DNA of 64,000 nt from Zhengitettix transpicula (taxonomy: Eukaryota; Arthropoda; Insecta; Orthoptera; Tetrigidae). Every line of letters starts with the position of its first letter. The first letter of the stretch is position 1. The stretch lies in the NCBI GenBank assembly GCA_037074705.1, contig CM073591.1, forward strand, positions 91,547,532 to 91,611,531. The letters run 5' to 3'. The translations under genes and the position numbers were made by a program. The notes under the pieces were generated by a model. That model was not told the DNA's origin. It ran no database searches and saw only the letters and a program-made list of their open reading frames with translations. Positions 26,901-41,900 of the stretch are shown piece by piece.

Positions 26901-29900
26901 CCGCTGGATCGGTCGTGATCCTTCCAGCATTGTCGTCTTGGTGGTGAAGGAATACTACTTGAAAACCTAATTGATTGTGTATGCGTGCAGTGCGTGCAGG
27001 CGTGCGTGTACGAGGATCTGGCCGGCGACTTCTCATCCTGGAACAGTCACGACGCCGCCGTCAGGGCCATAAGGCGTCTCTTCCCCGACAACGCCAGGAT
27101 CAACGACGCCGCCATTGAGACTGTCGAAAAATGCTTTGACGAAGGTAAGCAAACTCCATGCAAGTACTGCTGCATATTCAGACATTTTATAAATTTGCAT
27201 TATTGTAGTAAACTCGCCACATTACGTTTAAATCGAAAGAATCGATTAATTTTCAAAATTATTGTTATAAATGAGCCAAGACATTCCAAGACATTTTTCA
27301 TTATACAAAACTCTAAATATGTCTAACAAACCTATAATCACAAATTATTTAAAAATTAATATTCGTCAGCATTCACTTCCGCAATGAAAATTTTTTGCTA
27401 TTAATCCTCTTCGTCACATCTTAATTTTTATTATATGTGAGCGTACACATCATATAATGTTAAATGGCTACGAATCGATCAATTATTGTACCTATTAGAC
27501 TTGGAATTTTTTTTAACCCTAAACAATTTTTATTTTTCTACTTTTTTTTCAATCTCTTCAATGTTTAATTTTTATTTGATCACATATATATGAGTAAATT
27601 TTGATATTTGGAACACGCAAACTATTCAAATAGTATTTAAAGAATGAAGGCTTTCCCTGTGAGAAGAATTAAGACGTAGTGTTCAGCCTCAACGCCTCGA
27701 ATCAGAAAGGTCCCGACTTCGTATCCCAGCATGGACATGGATGCTTGTGCTCGTCATGGTCACGAAAACTGAGGTAAGATTGGAGGACAAAATCGTCGCG
27801 TTGAACACGAGTCACTCCACAAATCTATGGAATGTGTCATGAAAGATGAAAGTCTGGCAATCGTCCCTGTAGGCCGTGGACCTTAAATGGGCTTAAGAGC
27901 CAATGAGAAATAAATAAAAATAATTAGGAAAGGCTCTTGAAGATTTTGGCAGAGCTATCCGACGAAACGCCTCGGATGACCCAAGTGGAAACCCGATAAG
28001 CCCTTCTTTATCTACGATGTCCAGCGATGATCAGCTTCGCAACTCACCAACCGATGCCAGCTACTCACCGTCAAGAAGCAACTGCCTTCTATTCGCGATG
28101 CCCTATACGTGCACAAAAAAAAAACCTGAAACTATCTGTAAAATGCAATTGCGTAAACACCATTAATAATAACATGTAAGAAATGAATTATAACTATTTA
28201 GAAAGCCTTCTCGGGTTTCTACCCGGGTTATCTCGGTAGATATCGACTTTTCGGCGGATATCCCTTCCATCTTCTTCCAGGCTGAAGATAGTATTATAAC
28301 TATTTTGAGGATAATATATTAATGTCCAATTCTAAAGATATTAGGTAATTCGTTCGTCCTACTGATTTCTGAAATTACTCACAGGAAAAGCGGTTTCAGT
28401 TCCTCCGAGAGAGTCACTATTCCTGTTCCTTCTTCCCAATACAAGTGACTTGACCAAGAAACCGCAGCTGATAAACAGACTACTCATTAATTTCGCAATA
28501 TCGGAAAACTCGCGTGCGTACATTTGCTATCCTATGTTACTCAATTCCACGTTCCCAGAAACATATTGGTTTTTTACTAAAATAAGGAACATTAAACGAG
28601 CGCAAAGTATGGGGGATTCTGTAGAAGAAAGAAGGGATCCAAAATCTAATTATTTCACAAGATACACTTGAGCTCCAGTATTTTTACTTTTAGGAATGTT
28701 GTTGTGGGGAGATAACTAGACGTGAATCATACAGCTAGCACAGTAATAAATAAATAAAAACCCTCTCCGCGTTCCGTAAAACCACACTCAGAAACGTTCT
28801 GTATATCTCATAATAGCGGATTTTAGTTCATATTGTGCCTCCAATGATTGAAAAATATTTATATAACTAACCCGAAAATCATTTCAACTACGATTGTGAT
28901 TCGCTTTATATGTTCTAGTTCAGAATTCTTCTAGAGTATTTCGTAAGTATTCATGCGATCGCCGCTATTTGTAATAATTACAAACTAAAGAACATGTTCA
29001 ATTATATTCTCATTGGGGAAAGTAATAGCTTCTGGAGTATACATTATGTTCTGTTTAGAAATTATATCAAAGAGAGGGTGTACTTCATGTGGGAATGGAA
29101 GGCTGTGAACCACCCAATTAGCGGTTATTGTAGTTTAAAAAGTAAAGAGTAGAGGCGTTTGCTAATTAATAATAGATACTAAGAATAGCGTACACTTTAC
29201 CTTTACTAAATATGCTAAAGTCAAAATCAATATTGAAGGAACACACACATACACAAACTTTAATATCTGTTACTGTACTTTACATTGAAACAATTTGCGT
29301 CAAATATTGTGAGATTTGAATTGCATTTTCACTCTGCTAAAGTTTCGCCTGCTCCACAACCTCGGCTCTGCTATGAGTATTGTATAATATATACTTATCT
29401 GCCGATATATAACTATAAATTTTGTTCACACTTCTAAAACTCTCCGGAGGCTCCATATTTAGATTATAAAATATAAGTATATAATTTTTATAATTATCTG
29501 ATTTATTAACATAATACTTAACAGTAAATGTAAGACTTTCTTTCCAAACTTTTTGTAGATAACTGAATTGCATTGTAATTGTACACCTGAAGAGGCCCCA
29601 ATCAGGAATAGACCGTCAAGGCTGTTAAATATTATAATAAATTTTTATGACAAACATTCTGGTATTTTTAACATTTATATTATATAATAATTGGCAATCT
29701 TGTTCGACTGCGAAAGCCTGCCTTTGATCGTACAAAACAGCTATTTCTTATAAACAAAGATCCAACATGCCGTCCTTAATAACCCGAGCAGACCCGAAAA
29801 CCAACCAGAATAAACCCGCCTGTACAAATTCACACACTGAGCCGATCATAAACCTAAACAACCTGTGATATAATCGTTGTAGAAAGAGTTCTCGGTTTTC

Positions 29901-32900
29901 CATCCGTGTTTAACGGTGATTTATCGCTGTTTTATCTCGGTGGAAACCCGAGAACTCTTTCTACACCGGGAAAGAATTCGATGTTTGATTGTGATATAAT
30001 TGATAAAAACCGGCAACTCCGATCCTTCCTACATGGGAGCTAAACGCAATTGTAAACATGTACCTGTTAAGAAATGGTTATTAATTACCAAATGCATAAA
30101 TACTATTGTAATGAAAAAATTTAAGTCTGTTTGAAAATTAATAATAAGAAAGATAGCCAAATACAGGCAAAATAAGTGATAATATAAATACCATACAAAC
30201 GTTTCTGAGATCTTTGTCCCTTTCTTCACAAGGTATAGCGAGTTTTGTCAACTGACGAGTGCAGTTGTGTCGCTCTAGGCTCTCCTTAAACCCTGAATAA
30301 AGGGACAGAGATCCCAGAAACGTTGTGTGGTATTTATATTGTCACTGATTTTGTCTGATTTGACTATCTTACTTATTATAAATATTATTATCATAGTTTT
30401 CCCGGCAAATGTTGATCGAGGTGCCAAAGTACATAACTATCTGAAATTTTTAATATTAAACACAATATATTATATATATACGTACGCAAAATATTACTTC
30501 TTATTCTTAATAGTATCTAGGACTCCTCACTTTTAGCTTAACGTTTTTTGACTTGGAAACATGCAGTAATATCAGTTGTAACTTCAGACTGAATTGAAAC
30601 CGGACGAAATTTCTAATGGTGGCAGAAACTTTCTAGTTAGCTAAATTTCTCATTTCTCTATATTCTGTAATTATCTGCGTCCGTTGCTCATTTAAACGTG
30701 ACTACACGAATTATTAAAAATAATAAAGTGGTAAATTTTAAATATATTTATTTCTGACATCAGTTGATACGAATATGTGAGGCGACAGTATTATTTTAAA
30801 CTCGTGAAAATAATTAGTCATATGCAGAGAAACCGTTAGGCAATAAAACATAATAAAGAGACTTGTCAATTTGTGATCTGAAAACGTACCGACGGGCAAA
30901 CTAAATAAAATAAACAAATTTGTTAACGTTCACATTAAATATACATAATAAAATACTTTTACGTTTTCATAAGAACAGTCAGAATATAATCGTAAATTTG
31001 AATGCGAAATGAAAGAGATCGAGTATATTTCAACACAACCACAGGACATTAAAAAGCTGTGAAAACCGTAAAGACAGTGTCAACAGCAGATACGACTAAA
31101 TAGACGAATGACGAGCAGTTGCAACAGCGAACCCTTTCTGTTCTCATATCGCTGACTCGTCACTTCTCGCATCACGCAAGCGATTCAGAGCGAAGAAGTG
31201 CCATGAATCACTCACTCCAAGACACCACACTTCTGTCACTTCACATCTCCTGCAACTTCTTCCTGGGACGTGCGTCCAGCCACAAATAAAGGGACTGCTT
31301 TGTCTCTTGCAATCCGAGGGGAGAGGGACAGATACAGTATTCTTAAAAAACCCATCACAGAATAGTTCATTTATTATTCGAATAGAATCTAAATGATGCA
31401 TTTGTGCTCTAATGCTGATGTGATATATTTCGACTGTAAAAAAAAATGTTTGATTACGTGAATCTTGAAATATCTGGAAACATCAGCTTTCAAACGTACC
31501 TCTTTCTTAGTTAATAGCAATTATTGCATGACATGATATTTTCACGGAAAACTTTTGATGATGAGAAACATGATTTTCAAACTACTATAAACAGGTAGAC
31601 TGCATTTTCTCCCAACATCAAATTTATAACAATGAGTGTGCGATTAAGGCAAAATAGATAACTTGCTTAACTTTTTCTTTTATCTTACGAGGGTAGTCCT
31701 AGATGCACACGACCTAACAAAAAAGATTGAGAAATAAATGTATTTATTTCATTTTAGCTCGATACACTTTTCCAGTGATGTTCAATATCTTCGATACCCT
31801 GTTTTACGTGAGACCCATTCCTCAAAATAGCCATCAACCGCACTTTATTCTTGGCAAATATTTTACCACCAAAACATTTTTCTCAAGTTTAGAAAGAGAA
31901 ACTAATCCGAGGGAGCTGAATCTGGCGAATAGGAAGCGTGAGGAAGCAATTCGAACTTTAACCCATTGATTTTGGTCATCACGATAATGGATGTGTGAAC
32001 TGATGCATTAATATGATGAAACAACACTTTATTTTTCACCAAAATGCGGCCGTTTTTTCTTTGTCACATCGCAGCAAATAATATACATACACTGCAATAA
32101 GTTCGCATAATACTACTAACCGTATTTTTTTCCTTTCTGAATATAATCAATGAAAATTATTCCACCCTCCTCCCAAAAACCTGAAGCCATGATCTTACCA
32201 GCAGATGGAACTGTCTTTATATTCTTTGGAGCCCATTCGTCCCTGTGAATTAGTTTTCACGACTCCTTTGTCTCAATTGTGAAGTGATGGACCCGTGTTT
32301 CATCCGTGGTTTTTAGTCTACGGAAAAACTCGTCTTCATTCCTGTGAAACTTCACCAAACACTCTACCGAAACATCCTCACGACGCTGTTTTTAAGCACA
32401 GCTTTGTCATGTCTAAATTTCCACTAAATATGTAATGTACAGCACTAACCTTTTCTAGCTCGCATTTACTACTTTGTGGATTTTCGTCACCATTTCTGGC
32501 GTGGTCACTTCATTTCGTCGACCACTGCGATGTTCGTCTTGGCAGTTCGTCCGGCCTCATTCAAACTCTGCCACCAAATACATTATTTCAAACGAAGGAG
32601 CAGATTTCCCCAGAGTAGAATGGAACTCTACTTTGATATTGGTTTGGACTGAGACCTTTCAAAGTATTGTATCGCATAAGGATGACCAATTTTTTCCATG
32701 TTTTCAAATAAACTGAGAGCGTTCACGACTGATGGATGTTAAACAAACACTAAACAATTCAGCCTCTCGTAACTTACGCTTTATAAGGTTGCTTCTTTTA
32801 ACCACTTTTGTTTTTCAAACAAGAACCCGCCATCTATACGTCACGTCAGGTACTTCTGTGACTACAATCGTATAGAAAACTTTAAGAAAGATTGGTCTCG

Positions 32901-35900
32901 CATTCAAACTTCATCTGTTTATTCTGGTGCTGACTTTAAATTATGCGATGAATATTTATGCTTTTGTAATTGTTGCACCTTTTTATATGAACTTTTGTAC
33001 TCGTAACAATGAACTACGTCTTTTAGTTACATGTAGTATGAATTGAATAAAATTGTGTATAAAAACAAGTACATAAACTTTGTATGCTTCTTGTTCGAGG
33101 GAGATGTGTTACGAAATTGCGCAGGTAGAGGAAATATTCGCGGGCTCTGAGCTCCAATTTAATTGCAAGTGATAAGGAATATGGCTGTTTACCAACCGTT
33201 GTCGCTGCATGTAAGACTTCGCTAGGCACTGCGAAAATAACAGCTAGATTATGCGTTCTTTCCTAGGTAATACAGGTTCACGACGCTGTCATTCGAGGTC
33301 TGAAAACAAACTCGCCCAAATATAAAGAAGACCAAAATATTTCAAGATTATTACAACAAAAATTTTTTATATTGTGTATTTTCCCGTTTTCAAACTTATA
33401 TCTTAACCAAATAAATTTAATCTGTTCATATTACTCCTGAAAATTAATTTCAGAAATACATTATGTAACAAAATTCGACGGTAAAATTTCAATAATGCAT
33501 TCATCATATGGAGAGAAGAAAAAAAACATGGGTCCGGAAATGCATAATTACAGAGTTATCCGAACTTTCATGAATGTGTGTCAGTGACAACGAGCCTAGT
33601 TATCTGGACTAAAATACCAGACTCTGCTTAAAATTGTTAAATGAAGAAACATGTTGCGAGAAAAATGACCTGAATACAACTGCTGTGGATGATGTACTAA
33701 CTCTCAGTGTACTCAATGGGACAGACTGTCAGACAGTGCACATTACACCATGCATTTCTGATCGTCTTCGAAAGGCTAAGAACAGTAGCCTGTATTCAAT
33801 CGAAGGAGGTCACTTTGAATATATTATATGATATGTGAACAGAGCGCTCCAACTAGTCAGTTGAACTTCATACAAACCGATCAGATATGAAAGTTCGGTT
33901 ACTCTGTAATTATTTGTTTCCTGCCCATATTGTACTATACTTTTTTTATCTCTTAATATGATGAATCCATTCCTGAAATTTTCCGTTGAGTTTTGTTACA
34001 CTCTGTATTTTAGTTAAGTTGGTTGTAAGAATCTGCTAGTTAGTAACCCTTTGGCAAATTTAGGCAGAAAAACTGACTGTGAAATAACAAAGAATTGTTT
34101 GTCAGTGAATTTTGGTAATAAATTGAATACTGCGATGGAAGGCAATTTTCGGTAACGATTATTCACAAGTGATAGATTTATTACTAAATTGTGTCTCAAA
34201 TAATTGTACATATAATGCGTCGCTATTGTAGAATAATTAAGACAGTTATTTGTCAATTTTGAAAGTTGTTCAATAAATTATCACCAGCTCTGTTATCATC
34301 ATCGGTAGCTGTCTTCATAATTCGTGACTGAGCCCTTATATTAAAACAATAGTAGCCGATTCCACGAAACCATTCGAAGGTAATTGAGAAATTATTAAGG
34401 TGGTGACCAATTAATTTATTTTAATCAATTGTGAATTGGTTCGGTGTCCGTAATTACTTTCGTACCAGGTATTTTATTAATGGACGTAAGTGATTCATAA
34501 TCTCTGTGTGAGGAATTACAGATGGCACAGTTACCAGACATAACGGTCAATGAGGAGTTCCTATTCACAAGATAAGATAGCATTTGAAGAAATTATGGCT
34601 TATTTACTGTTAAGCTTTCTCTGAAAAACTTACTGCCTACATGACTGACAAGCAAACGGATAATGCGTAATTGTGAACTTAAAATCTGTTAGAAACATAA
34701 GCACCTGTTGCTTTCACATACCTCAGGTACTTATATGCTCTCAAATTGCATTAACTATTTTTCCATAGAATCCGCATTTGAGTAAAATGTTATATTAATC
34801 ACAAAAACCTCCTTCCCGGAGATAAAAACTTGAAATTAAACTGTCTTGGGTAATTGACATTACAGGCTGAAATGTACACGACTAACGATTACGGGTCTAG
34901 AAAAAATTTAAAGTATTTCAATAATCTAAGGATGCGTTTTTTTTATGTTAATATATTGTACTATACAATTTAAGAAAATAAAATAAAAGCCACAACGTTG
35001 AAAACAATGTAACATTCAAATTCAAAGGAAATGATAAAAACCACGTTGCTGCGACAATTAATGTGGAAAACAAATGTAAAGGAAATGATAAATTAATAGG
35101 ATTTATACCTGAATTATAACAACTTTTTAAAGATAAAAAGAAATATTTAATACAAATTTCTAATCAATTTAGTTTCTGTACATATTTTAAATAATGCTAC
35201 AGCTATAATTAAACTCTCAAATCTTCAGGACCGCTTATTGGTCGTCTAATAGTTTCAGTAATTTATAATTATCACCATATTATATGGAAATCGAGAGTTA
35301 CAAAATAATAATAATTAAATTTACAATTACAGTTCATATAAAAAAAAATCTAAAATCAAGTGAACTTTACAAGAATTTAAAGAAATCTGACGGTACGCAT
35401 TTTTAAATAAGGTTTACGATAGAAATTTTTTACATACCAGTTTATTAGAGCTGCTCTAGTACCACATGACTTATGCACTTCACTATTTTTCTTTTAAAGA
35501 ATAATTATTTTAACAGGCCAATCACTGTTCACAACTTTGGTTCACTAATTCCGGTCCACTGACCACCGGACGCATATCCAACAATTGTTCAAGAACTTTC
35601 TTTCGCCCTACTCATATCTGCTACTTTAATTTAAAAGTTATTTAATACCGTAGGCTGAATACGATATTATCAGCCTTTATTCAGCATCAACTTTGCTAAA
35701 TTCCGCTACTCTGGAGAACAGCCTTTGCTTTGATTATCATCGGCCGCTACGTGGCTACTCGCGAGAACAGATTTTGCTACGATTTTCCTCGGCCGGCCTC
35801 CAAAACCAGACTTACTCTGACCATCATCGGTCAGAGTCCCAAAACAGACTCACTATGAACATCATCGTTCGAACTCCCAAACCAGACTTCCTGTTTCGCC

Positions 35901-38900
35901 AAAGTTCTGCGTATTACACACGCCGCCGACAATAATAGAGACTGGAAACGATTCCAATCTCCGCATTTTTGCGCCACACTGACTGTTACTTACAATAATA
36001 TGGCCACAATATTACGCCGACAATGCAAATATTAAAGAAAATTATTTTAAAAAACTTTCATTACACATTGGTGATCTCTACAATATAGTACCCAATTTCT
36101 AATGCGCTTTTCATTTTCCAGTCAGTAATAACCTATTTATAAAAAACCTTGACATATTTCACAACTTTAACATTTTGTAAAAAGCATTAGTGCTTGGTGG
36201 ACCAAAGACGAGTAGTGAAACTTATTTGATGAAACTTTATGAAACTTTTGAATTATTCGTGTATAAATAAACTAATATGATTTAATTTGCATCACTCCAC
36301 TGATTTGTATATTTTTTTTATATTTTCATCACCAATTTGGTTATTTTGATTGTCAATCAAAATGTTGTCAATTATTTATGACTGAGTCTGTCAAAAATTT
36401 ATATGTTTTTGAAAGAAATATTTTTATATTCTTTTTTTATTTTTATTACTAGCTGGTTGCCCGGCGTTGCTCGTGTACTTATTTATATAAACTCGAAAAA
36501 GTATTTAATTGAATACTTAAATATATTCCTTGAGTATTTCAGGATATAATTGTCACTCAGTCTTCATACATTACGAAATATTACATTGATGAAATTGTTA
36601 GCTAGACTCACAACTAATATAGCGCGAAAATTAACTTACTTTTTCCGCAAGGATGGTAAAGTAATTCGTATTCTTCTTTATTATCATTCGATGGAATATT
36701 ACTGTATAAAATTATATTTTTTATTTAAATAAAATATTTCTGCTTTATTTCATTCCTGATAAAGGAGAATTTCCTTTGTTCGTTGCGTAGTAACGTCTTT
36801 CTCTCGCGTGACGTCATTGTCTCTTGGCGCGCAGTAATTTAATATTTAATGATCACGGTTTTTAATTATAATTCTTTCCACATGTATGCTAGGCGTTTCT
36901 CACCCCCACAGTACCGGTTCTCGATTTTGGCAGAATACGTATACCAATTTTTGTTGCATTCTGCCCACGCGATAAAATTTGTATAAAGAACAACGTAAAT
37001 ACATACATACATACATACATACATACAAATATACATCCTTTTTTATTATATAGAATTATTATTAATTTTTATTTTATCATAATTTTTTGTTAACAAATTA
37101 TATTTTTTCTATTAGTCATTATAAGACTTTTAACATAGTAAATTATAATAAAATAACGGGAAAATATGAAACAGCCAGAGAAGGACAGAAAACGGAATTC
37201 ATCGTAGAGTATAATAGATTCGCGTAATAATAGAGAGAGAGAATAAAAATAGAGAAAGAAATAGGGAAGCTGCTCAAAGTAGATTCACCTTTGTGATTCA
37301 GTTATTAGTATATAGGGTAGCATTACTGTGGAAATGTTTCTTCGAACATGTTAGAAGAAGGTCCTCGAGCATTTTAACTAATTCAGAGTCTGTGTTGCTC
37401 CCCACCATGATTTCATTCAGTTATTAGTGGGTAGCATTACTGTGGAAATGTTTCTTCGAACATGTTATAATAAGGTCCTCGAGAATTTTAACTAATTCAG
37501 AGTCTGTGTTGCTTCCAACCATGATTTCATTATTCAGAGAAAACTTCACGGGCGTCGCAATTGTTGTGTATCAAACTCGCTGGTTTACTATTCAACGACT
37601 CAATTGTCTCTCCATATATCTCCCCCCCCCCTCACCCCTCTCGATATCTATTTCCGGTTGCCTCGCAGCGTCAAAACAAAGTAGCCGTTGTGAGTACCGA
37701 AATTTCACATCATAATCTGATCCATACATCAACATGGATATTACGGTTTTATTTAATAATCATTGATCAGGTAAAGCAACCCCCTGAGTTAATGAACTTA
37801 ATGTTCCTGCTTGAGTACTTTACCTTGAGTAAGACGTGGTTAACATTTGCTAATTTGACAAAGATCCCCAACAAGTGGAAAACTTGAATGCTTATATTTA
37901 TATCTTACTTCAATATTTTGTACGTAGTGGTAGTATGAATTAACGTTCCGAATTTGTATGAAAACAGAAGCAGACTTAAAAGTCCAGAATTCCACACCTC
38001 ATATATTTTTGACGAATAAATTAAATGCCATTACCGCAACAGATACGCATATTCAAAAGTTAATAACACAGACCTTTTGAAAATTGCATTCCTATGAAAG
38101 CGTCAACAAAGCTCGAAAATTTTCCTACTCTTTGAGCAACTTCATGCTTAATTCAGCTATGGTTTGCGGTTGGTGGGAAAGAAGATGTCTCTCTTCTATA
38201 AAGGTGACCGCGTCAGCTTTCGCACAGCATCGTGGATGACGTTACAACTTTGGGGAAGTGTAAGATTTTACAAAATATTAATGCTTTATTTATTTACGCG
38301 TAAGAAAGGAATAAATCCGCTCATTTATCTTCCTGCTGTCAGCTTGCATTCATCCAACGTGGCAAGTATTTCTGATACCTAACGAATTAGACCACATTAA
38401 ATATGTCATGCATCTATCACCACAACGTTGCAAAAATAAATACGGCTACTATACATTGCGAACTTTAATCTGCAATATGGACGGGTGTTCTTAGGCTGAA
38501 GGCCCTGATATCTGTTTCAAATAATGGCGGTAATCGCGCTTGCAGCAACAGATCATCTCTTTTTCATCGATCATATTGGATTTTATACTATAAATTTAAA
38601 TGTACCTTTACTTGTCTGAAACTTTTACATTAAACTTCGTTGATTTTATTATGTATAGTGGTTTGTTAGATACGTCGAGTAAGCAATTTTTGACAGTAAT
38701 TTCCCTTGCAGCAATAATAAACTCATTTGTATGTTTTCAAATACATCAATCATAATAGTCAAGTTTAATGCTCCTAACGTTTTCAGAGTTTAACCTTAAA
38801 TACGAATTATATCAATCATGTAGGTATTACCATTACTTAAGTTAAAGATTGGTGGCATTGACTAAATCGATGAGCTTTTAAAAACAATTTGCTTAATGAA

Positions 38901-41900
38901 TTAAAATTATAAAATAAAATGTAGTAAACAAAGATAATCACAGGTTGGAATATTTAGTATTTATTAATAAATTATCATGTATTAATAAAATAATTAACAT
39001 TAAAATAATCCGAGATTGTCGTCTTAATCAATTCTAAAAAATTTACTTCCGTGTCGCAAATGAGTGACGCAGCAAAAAAAAACCATTACTCTGCATAAGC
39101 ATGAGGTGCAAATAAACAAACTTGTTTACTGCGGAACCAAGACACAGAGATCACGTTCGCAACACGTTGCAGGCGAGTTATCAGATTTTCTCAATTACAG
39201 ACTTTTTTAAATCATACATAATGTGCGCTATATTACAAGTTTTCATTGGCAAGAGAACCTCTTTTCATCTCGCCAAATGGATTTAGAAATTTTTATCTAT
39301 GCTGCAGTAAACACTAGTGATTTATTGAAAACAAACTGTAAAAAAAATAATTGAATACATATTGTTCCGACGTTAGTAACAACTCCTAATATATTATATT
39401 CTACTTGCATATATAGGGTTTGCTTTTCAACCAGACAAAAATTTTATCTCATTAGGCCACTATATCTACAAAAATAAATGACTTCAGTCCACAAAAATCA
39501 ATTTATTTTCTTACACACGAACCAAAATAATTGAAATTGATGCGTCTACCAAACACACTGTCAGAACTTTTAGAATCATATTGGCAACCTTGTTTGAAAC
39601 GTTGGCACATTGCTGTAACAACCGTGCTAATTAATTTTTGGTAAGTTGCCTAACATGCGGGAAGAATCATATAACACTCAAAGATCGAAGGCTTTCCCGG
39701 TGTATTTGATGAAGAAAAAGTTCTCGGGTTTCCACCCGGGTAGGAGAGCGACTGTAACGCGACGTTTCGACGACTAAATGCACTTCCGTCATCTTCTAGG
39801 CGGGTGGAAACCCGAGAACTTTTTCTTCGTCATATAACACTATTACCGAAATACGTGTCCTGTGCGATGGATGTTCCGTGCGTTGCGCCCACAATTGGAA
39901 ATTGTTGCTGTGTACAATGTTTAGTTCGCTAATGTCTCATTGTTGAACGAAAATTTTCGTGTGAGTTGTGAAATGAACCCGGTCGTCCAAGATGTCCTAT
40001 CACGTCCATTTCTGTGGCTTATGTGAAATCACGAGAATAAGACACGGACTTTCTGTGGTCTTCAACAGAACATCACACGCACCATTGACAATTTACTAGT
40101 CGATATGTGTGAAAGAATGGCCAGACATAGGATGTCAATAATCCGTTCAACCGAACAAATCATAAGTGACGATACATTATCACGTGCTACAAGAAAACGT
40201 AATTATATTATATTTTTCCTATGTCTTATATCTTAAAGTTCTGATTCTCTTCATAGGATTTACTAATCTTATGCAATTATTTTTGATGCTGAATTCAAAT
40301 TTACTTTCGGAATTTTCCTAGCAAACCGATTATTTTTTATAAAATTAGTAACTCGAAATAACAACGTCTGTATTAGTTTTTTCCTGCCATCGGTACCAAA
40401 TTCCCGACCTACCTGATGCAGGTTTTCTAGTGTTTGTCCTGCTTCACTTTTAGGCGAATTCCGGGTAGGATCCTTAAACCATAGACCGGGGGGCCTAGTC
40501 AACCCTGAGCTACCTTCCTCTACCCTACAGCATCCCCCTTTCAAATCCCTTCCTATGCTATTAAAAGGTAGTTACCACCACGTGGATACCCTCATGTAGC
40601 CTGTTACTTTAAAATAATATATGTTTACAATCATTAGATGAAATAGCCAAATACAGAAAAAATTAAGTCATGATTTTGTCTGTATTTGGTTATTTCATTT
40701 ACTTCTAACGTTGTGAGCTATTTATTATTCTAATTTTGACTCTGTATTGTTACTTGTTTATCTGTTTCATTGTTCATCGCTGTAAGTAAAAAAAAAATCC
40801 TGGAATTAGTCTATGAGGCGAAAAGTGAAATTTCGAAGATATAATGAATAAAAATAATTCCCGATCACGGCATTAAAATGTTCTGGAGTATACAAACACA
40901 ACACAAGTCAGACAGATTTATATTTCATAAATTCTTTAAACACTACTACTTTTTGAAAGAGTTTCGTCTACTTGGAAAATTATTACAAAATAAAATTCAA
41001 AACGAAAAAACAAATTTAATCAGGAATTAATTTAAAAAGTGCTCAGAAGATATTTCTGCATGATCGCTGCTTTTATTCGGTCAATGATTGTTTGTCTCTG
41101 TAGTACATCTATATTTTTAGAGTTGCAAGCTACGTGAGGGTAATATTTTATATTTTAAACCTATAATAAATATTGTTTTCTATACCAGTCGAATGAAGGC
41201 GAATTTGTCGTAAGTTAACAAAGAGGTTCCACATTCAGATCCACCCAATTTGGGATTTCCACATCCTCACTTTTTAAATATATTTATTTATATATATTCA
41301 ACCTCGATTAAACGTGACGCGCTATTTCGATACTTGGGGACTCTATAAAGCAAGGAGGCTTAGCTTATTTAATTTGAGATGGATACTAAGAGTGAATATT
41401 TGATTTCCTCATTCATATTACTACATACAGGTGCAGTTATACCTCTGTGTCGGTTTCGTGTAATTTATTCCTAATTGCAACAATAATGTTTTTTAATAAT
41501 AAGAAAGATAGCGAAATACGGACAAAAAAAGTTATAATACAAATAGCACACAACGTTTCTGGGATCCTTGTAGAAAAAGTTAATCCAGGCGGAGCGTCTC
41601 ATCGAAAAAATACCGGGTTTAACTCTACTGAAATTGTTAAGCTTTATTTTGGTTGACCAGATTAACAAGATATTTTTAGATTCATACATCAAAGGTATTA
41701 TGTTTAACGTTGTCCTGTACCGTTAAGAAAGGTCTGTCGCTCATGAAATTTTTTTAAAATTGATTTATGGTCGCGTCAACCTGTTGGTTATTGGCGACCC
41801 TCTAAAAGTATTTACATAATTAAGTTACAGCAGGTTAGAAAATTTCCAATTGTGAACAACGTTTCAAATAGCGGATGTCAGTTTTGCGTCGGAGACGAAC

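Noticed and set aside
26985..27326. 113-codon frame as a single-exon gene
   Set aside because: It lacks a signal peptide and C1, C5 and C6. It contains exon 4 followed by intron read-through after the donor at 27145.
37296..37530. Possible CRISPR-like or satellite array
   Set aside because: Only two units with no spacers; a simple tandem duplication in a eukaryotic intron.
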